Below are positions 6,146 through 8,052 of a stretch of 8,052 bases of DNA, piece after piece. The notes beneath the pieces are model-generated. The model was not told where the DNA came from and did no database searches. It saw only the letters and a list, made by a program, of their open reading frames with translations. Location of the stretch: NCBI RefSeq assembly GCF_035938995.1, contig NZ_DASZGI010000400.1, positions 1 through 8,052 on the forward strand, in the 5' to 3' direction. Source of the stretch: DASZGI01 sp035938995. Its GTDB lineage: Bacteria; Actinomycetota; Actinomycetes; Streptomycetales; Catenulisporaceae. Made by a program: the position numbers and the translations under genes. Position 1 is the first letter of the stretch. Every line of letters begins with the position of its first letter.

Positions 6146-6165
6146 GGCGCGCGGCGCCGGTGTTT
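6146..6165 (+). terminator. Possible terminator after the TetR gene
   Basis: GGCGC (6146-6150) and GCGCC (6154-6158) form a five-pair GC stem with a three-base loop, 13 bases after the TetR stop. The short run GTGTTTA follows. The stem is strong but short and the T-run is weak. Confidence 0.3.
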
Positions 6166-6337
6166 ACGCAGGCATCGCCGACCGATGCGACTGGCACATT
6201 CGACACTCGGTTAGCCCGCGCCTACATCTCTAAGCCAGCTACTGCAGTGGCGAATCGCCAGTCACATCTGACAGCGATATCTGGCTGAATATTCCAGGGA
6301 GCCCTAGGTCGCGGCGCGCCGATATTCATACTTTCCT

Positions 6338-6351
6338 GAGTTATCCACAAC
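6338..6351 (+). promoter_or_regulatory. Second DnaA-box 14-mer, upstream of M23 gene
   Basis: GAGTTATCCACAAC is identical to 886-899; its core TTATCCACA (6341-6349) is the perfect E. coli-type DnaA box. It lies 53 bases before the M23 start codon and, unlike the first copy, is not part of a hairpin. A role as a transcriptional control site is inferred from position only. Confidence 0.5.
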
Positions 6352-6401
6352 CTTGTCGAAAGCTCTTCCTGGAGTATTGCGGATTCGGCGATCCTAGAGG
6401 C

Positions 6402-6992
6402 ATGAAGATCATCGCCATGTTCGCCCTGCTCCTCGCGACCGGTCCGGCCTGGGTCTCGCCCGCGCCGTTCCACGACCTTGCCAACACGGCGGCGGCAGCG
6501 CGGGCGTCGGCTGGCGAGGCGTCGAAGTCAAGAGGGTGGGACGGACTGCACTCACGGCTGCGCCTCGGCATATGGCAGTGGCCGGTCTATGACATTGGGG
6601 GCGGGTCGCCGCAGATCTTGCGAGGATTCCACCCGCCCGCGCAGCGGTGGCAGGCCGGGCATCGAGGGGTGGACCTCGCAGCCCCGGAGGGTGCACCCGT
6701 GCTCGCGGCGGGCCCCGGAACGATCTCGTACGCGGGGACCCTGTTCGGCCAGGGCATTGTGGTGATTTCTCATGGGAGTGTCCGCACCAGCTATGAACCC
6801 GTGACGCCGAGCGTGCACGTCGGCGACGTCGTGGCCCGAGGGTCGCCGATCGGCACGCTGACGGCGGGGCATTGCGCGGGGCAGGCATGCCTGCACTGGG
6901 GATTGCTGACTGGGCACCGCCACGGCGTGCGGTACTACGACCCGTTGGTGCTACTCGGGCTGTCTCATCTTCGGCTCGAACCGGTTACGTGA
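6402..6992 (+). CDS. Exported M23-family (LytM-like) protein
   Basis: A 196-residue protein with a likely signal peptide (MKIIAMFALLLATGPAWVSP, possible cleavage after about residue 21) and one M23/LytM domain (about 60-187), so it probably acts on or near the cell wall. The zinc ligands of the family are present: H87 and D91 in GHRGVDLAAP and H165 in CLHWG. The first His of the usual HxH motif is Cys (C163), and the usual Tyr-x-His-Leu His is Pro (YEPV, P133), so both catalytic histidines are missing. C158 and C163 may form a disulfide. It could be an unusual peptidase or a non-catalytic LytM domain that regulates other wall enzymes, as EnvC and NlpD do. The ATG at 6402 gives the signal peptide its Lys; AGAGG ends only one base before it, too close to serve as a normal ribosome-binding site. 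Location before rpsB is typical of actinomycetes. Confidence 0.9.
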   Translation: MKIIAMFALLLATGPAWVSPAPFHDLANTAAAARASAGEASKSRGWDGLHSRLRLGIWQWPVYDIGGGSPQILRGFHPPAQRWQAGHRGVDLAAPEGAPVLAAGPGTISYAGTLFGQGIVVISHGSVRTSYEPVTPSVHVGDVVARGSPIGTLTAGHCAGQACLHWGLLTGHRHGVRYYDPLVLLGLSHLRLEPVT

Positions 6993-7250
6993 TCGTCGCT
7001 CTGTGATCGGGTGAGGAGGTGTTCCGGCTCTGGGCGGCCGTGGCTCTGCTGGCCGGGAGAATGCGGTTCTCATGCCGGGTGGCCTGCTGCTTTCCGCCAG
7101 GTGGTCGTGTCTCTCCGCCGGGGCAGCCCTGTTTTCTCTTCGGTTTCTCTCCGCTCCGGTGGCGATCGGCTTCGGGTGCTGGTGGCCCTGGCTCTGCCGC
7201 CTGGGGCGTGGGTGCGGTGGGTGGTGCGATCGAGTGCGTTCCGGGACTGC
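6993..7250. other. Non-coding stretch after the M23 gene
   Basis: Open frames begin at GTG 7019 and ATG 7072, but their peptides are rich in Trp, Cys, Gly and Arg in a way typical of shifted frames. GAGGAGG directly abuts GTG 7019 with no spacing. CTCTCCGC recurs at about 7112 and 7147. I see no clear terminator for the M23 gene and no RNA gene. Confidence 0.5.
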
Positions 7251-7281
7251 GCGGACCGGTTAAACTTGCTACACGGTCCGC
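7251..7281 (+). promoter_or_regulatory. Possible rpsB promoter within an inverted repeat
   Basis: TAAACT at 7261-7266 fits the TANNNT -10 pattern and is conspicuous in GC-rich surroundings. It sits inside an exact 8-base inverted repeat, GCGGACCG (7251-7258) and CGGTCCGC (7274-7281). A transcript would start near 7273 and carry a leader of about 200 bases to rpsB. No good -35 element is visible. The inverted repeat could be an operator or the first leader hairpin. Confidence 0.35.
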
Positions 7282-7401
7282 TCTGTCGGACCGACTTCGC
7301 GCGTCCGGCGACCGGGTCCTCCACAGTGTGGCGAGCCCCCTCACGACATCCGCCCGGTCCGCTTCACCGCCCGTCTGACGGCGGCGGGGGAGCGGCGCGG
7401 C

Positions 7402-7441
7402 CGTCCGGCCGGACGCCAGGCGCGGAGCCACCCGGCTCCGC
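7402..7441 (+). promoter_or_regulatory. Stem-loops in the rpsB leader
   Basis: Two strong structures stand shortly before rpsB. CGTCCGGCCGGACG at 7402-7415 is a perfect 14-base palindrome. GCGGAGCC (7422-7429) pairs exactly with GGCTCCGC (7434-7441) around the loop ACCC, ending 19 bases before the ribosome-binding site AGGAGG (7461-7466). S2 represses its own rpsB-tsf mRNA through a leader in E. coli; a similar role here is inferred from position, not from a recognised shared motif. Confidence 0.4.
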
Positions 7442-7474
7442 ACTGAACCGGACGAGATCGAGGAGGACACGGCC

Positions 7475-8052
7475 GTGGCCGTCGTCACCATGCGCCAGCT
7501 CCTGGAGAGCGGCGTGCACTTCGGGCATCAGACCCGACGCTGGAACCCGAAGATGAAGCGCTACATCTTCACCGAGCGCAACGGCATCTACATCATCGAC
7601 CTGCAGCAGTCCCTGTCGTACATCGACCGCGCCTACGAGTTCATCAAGGCCACGGTCGCGCACGGCGGCACCGTGCTGTTCGTCGGCACCAAGAAGCAGG
7701 CCCAGGAAGCCGTCTCGGAGCAGGCGACCCGGGTCGGCATGCCCTACGTCAACCAGCGCTGGCTCGGCGGCATGCTCACCAACTTCTCCACCGTGCACAA
7801 GCGGCTCCAGCGGCTCAAGGAGCTCGAGGAGATCGACTTCGACGACGTGGCCGGCTCCGGCATGACCAAGAAGGAGCTGCTCGTCCTGCGCCGCGAGAAG
7901 GACAAGCTCGACAAGACCCTCGGCGGCATCCGGGACATGCAGAAGGTCCCGTCCGCGGTGTGGATCGTCGACACCAAGAAGGAGCACATCGCGGTCGGCG
8001 AGGCGCGCAAGCTGCGCATCCCGGTCGTCGCCATCCTGGACACCAACTGCGA
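7475..8052 (+). CDS. rpsB: 30S ribosomal protein S2, 5' part
   Basis: The first 192 codons of rpsB; the gene runs off the window. Protein S2 is a late-assembling small-subunit protein needed for binding S1 or the mRNA near the platform. Recognisable blocks are MRQLLESGVHFGHQTRRWNP, then KMKRYIFTERNGIYIIDLQQ, VLFVGTKKQAQEAV, VNQRWLGGMLTNF, and VWIVDTKKEHIAVGEARKL followed by IPVVAILDTNC, all typical of actinobacterial S2. The GTG at 7475 is preferred because AGGAGG (7461-7466) stands 8 bases upstream and the product starts MAVVTMRQLLE as in relatives; the ATG at 7490 lies further from the site. In this order tsf normally follows. Confidence 0.98.
   Translation, partial: MAVVTMRQLLESGVHFGHQTRRWNPKMKRYIFTERNGIYIIDLQQSLSYIDRAYEFIKATVAHGGTVLFVGTKKQAQEAVSEQATRVGMPYVNQRWLGGMLTNFSTVHKRLQRLKELEEIDFDDVAGSGMTKKELLVLRREKDKLDKTLGGIRDMQKVPSAVWIVDTKKEHIAVGEARKLRIPVVAILDTNC

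Larger units (their letters stand above)
6133..6401. other. Intergenic region before the M23 gene
   Basis: A stretch of 269 bases without a gene, more AT-rich than the coding DNA. It contains an inverted repeat, TGGCGA-A-TCGCCA, at 6248-6260, nested within AGCCAG (6234-6239) and CTGGCT (6281-6286). It also holds the DnaA-box 14-mer at 6338-6351. GATCCT at 6390-6395 lies six bases before the M23 ATG and could be an imperfect -10 for a leaderless mRNA. The sequence GCCGATAT at 6318-6325 resembles a WhiG-type -10 but lacks the TAAA partner. Confidence 0.5.

Noticed and set aside
6318..6325. WhiG-type -10 (GCCGATAT) before the M23 gene
   Set aside because: No TAAA partner at the required spacing, and it lies within a GC-rich run where GCCGAT is common.
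7019..7378. 119-codon frame between the M23 gene and rpsB
   Set aside because: Trp/Cys/Gly/Arg-rich peptide of shadow type, ribosome-binding site abuts the start, and it covers the probable rpsB promoter and the start of its leader.

Overview
The window is high-GC DNA from an actinomycete. Gene order and protein sequences support this: a DUF2469 3' end, then yraN-comM-dprA, a WhiG-type sigma factor, a TetR regulator, a small M23 (LytM-like) protein, and rpsB. The same neighbourhood is known from Streptomyces and related actinomycetes. WhiG points to a sporulating or motile lineage. I cannot name the genus. All convincing genes lie on the + strand.

Layout. 1-122: 3' end of a DUF2469 protein. 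123-991: an unusually long non-coding stretch of about 870 bases. It holds shuffled direct repeats (268-540), a 21-bp tandem repeat (623-664 plus degenerate copies), a pyrimidine-rich tract (753-856), a possible promoter, and a hairpin enclosing a perfect DnaA-box sequence (884-903). 992-4337: yraN, comM and dprA, closely spaced and probably one operon. Between yraN and comM sits a 26-codon mini-ORF joined to both neighbours by TGATG stop/start overlaps. 4338-4642: non-coding, with short direct repeats. 4643-5470: whiG. 5542-6132: a TetR regulator, probably on a leaderless mRNA. 6133-6401: non-coding and relatively AT-rich, with a second copy of the same DnaA-box 14-mer. 6402-6992: M23-family exported protein with metal ligands kept but the usual catalytic histidines absent. 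6993-7474: non-coding, ending in a structured leader before rpsB. 7475-8052: rpsB, cut by the window edge.

How the genes fit together: YraN (predicted PD-(D/E)xK nuclease fold), ComM (branch-migration helicase) and DprA (RecA loader on single-stranded DNA) form a DNA-uptake/recombination set. WhiG is a developmental or motility sigma factor, the M23 protein belongs to envelope work, and rpsB starts a translation operon. Gene content is ordinary for this lineage. The less expected signals are in the spaces: the twin DnaA-box 14-mers upstream of yraN and the M23 gene, the mini-ORF relay, the mosaic repeats, and the leaders.
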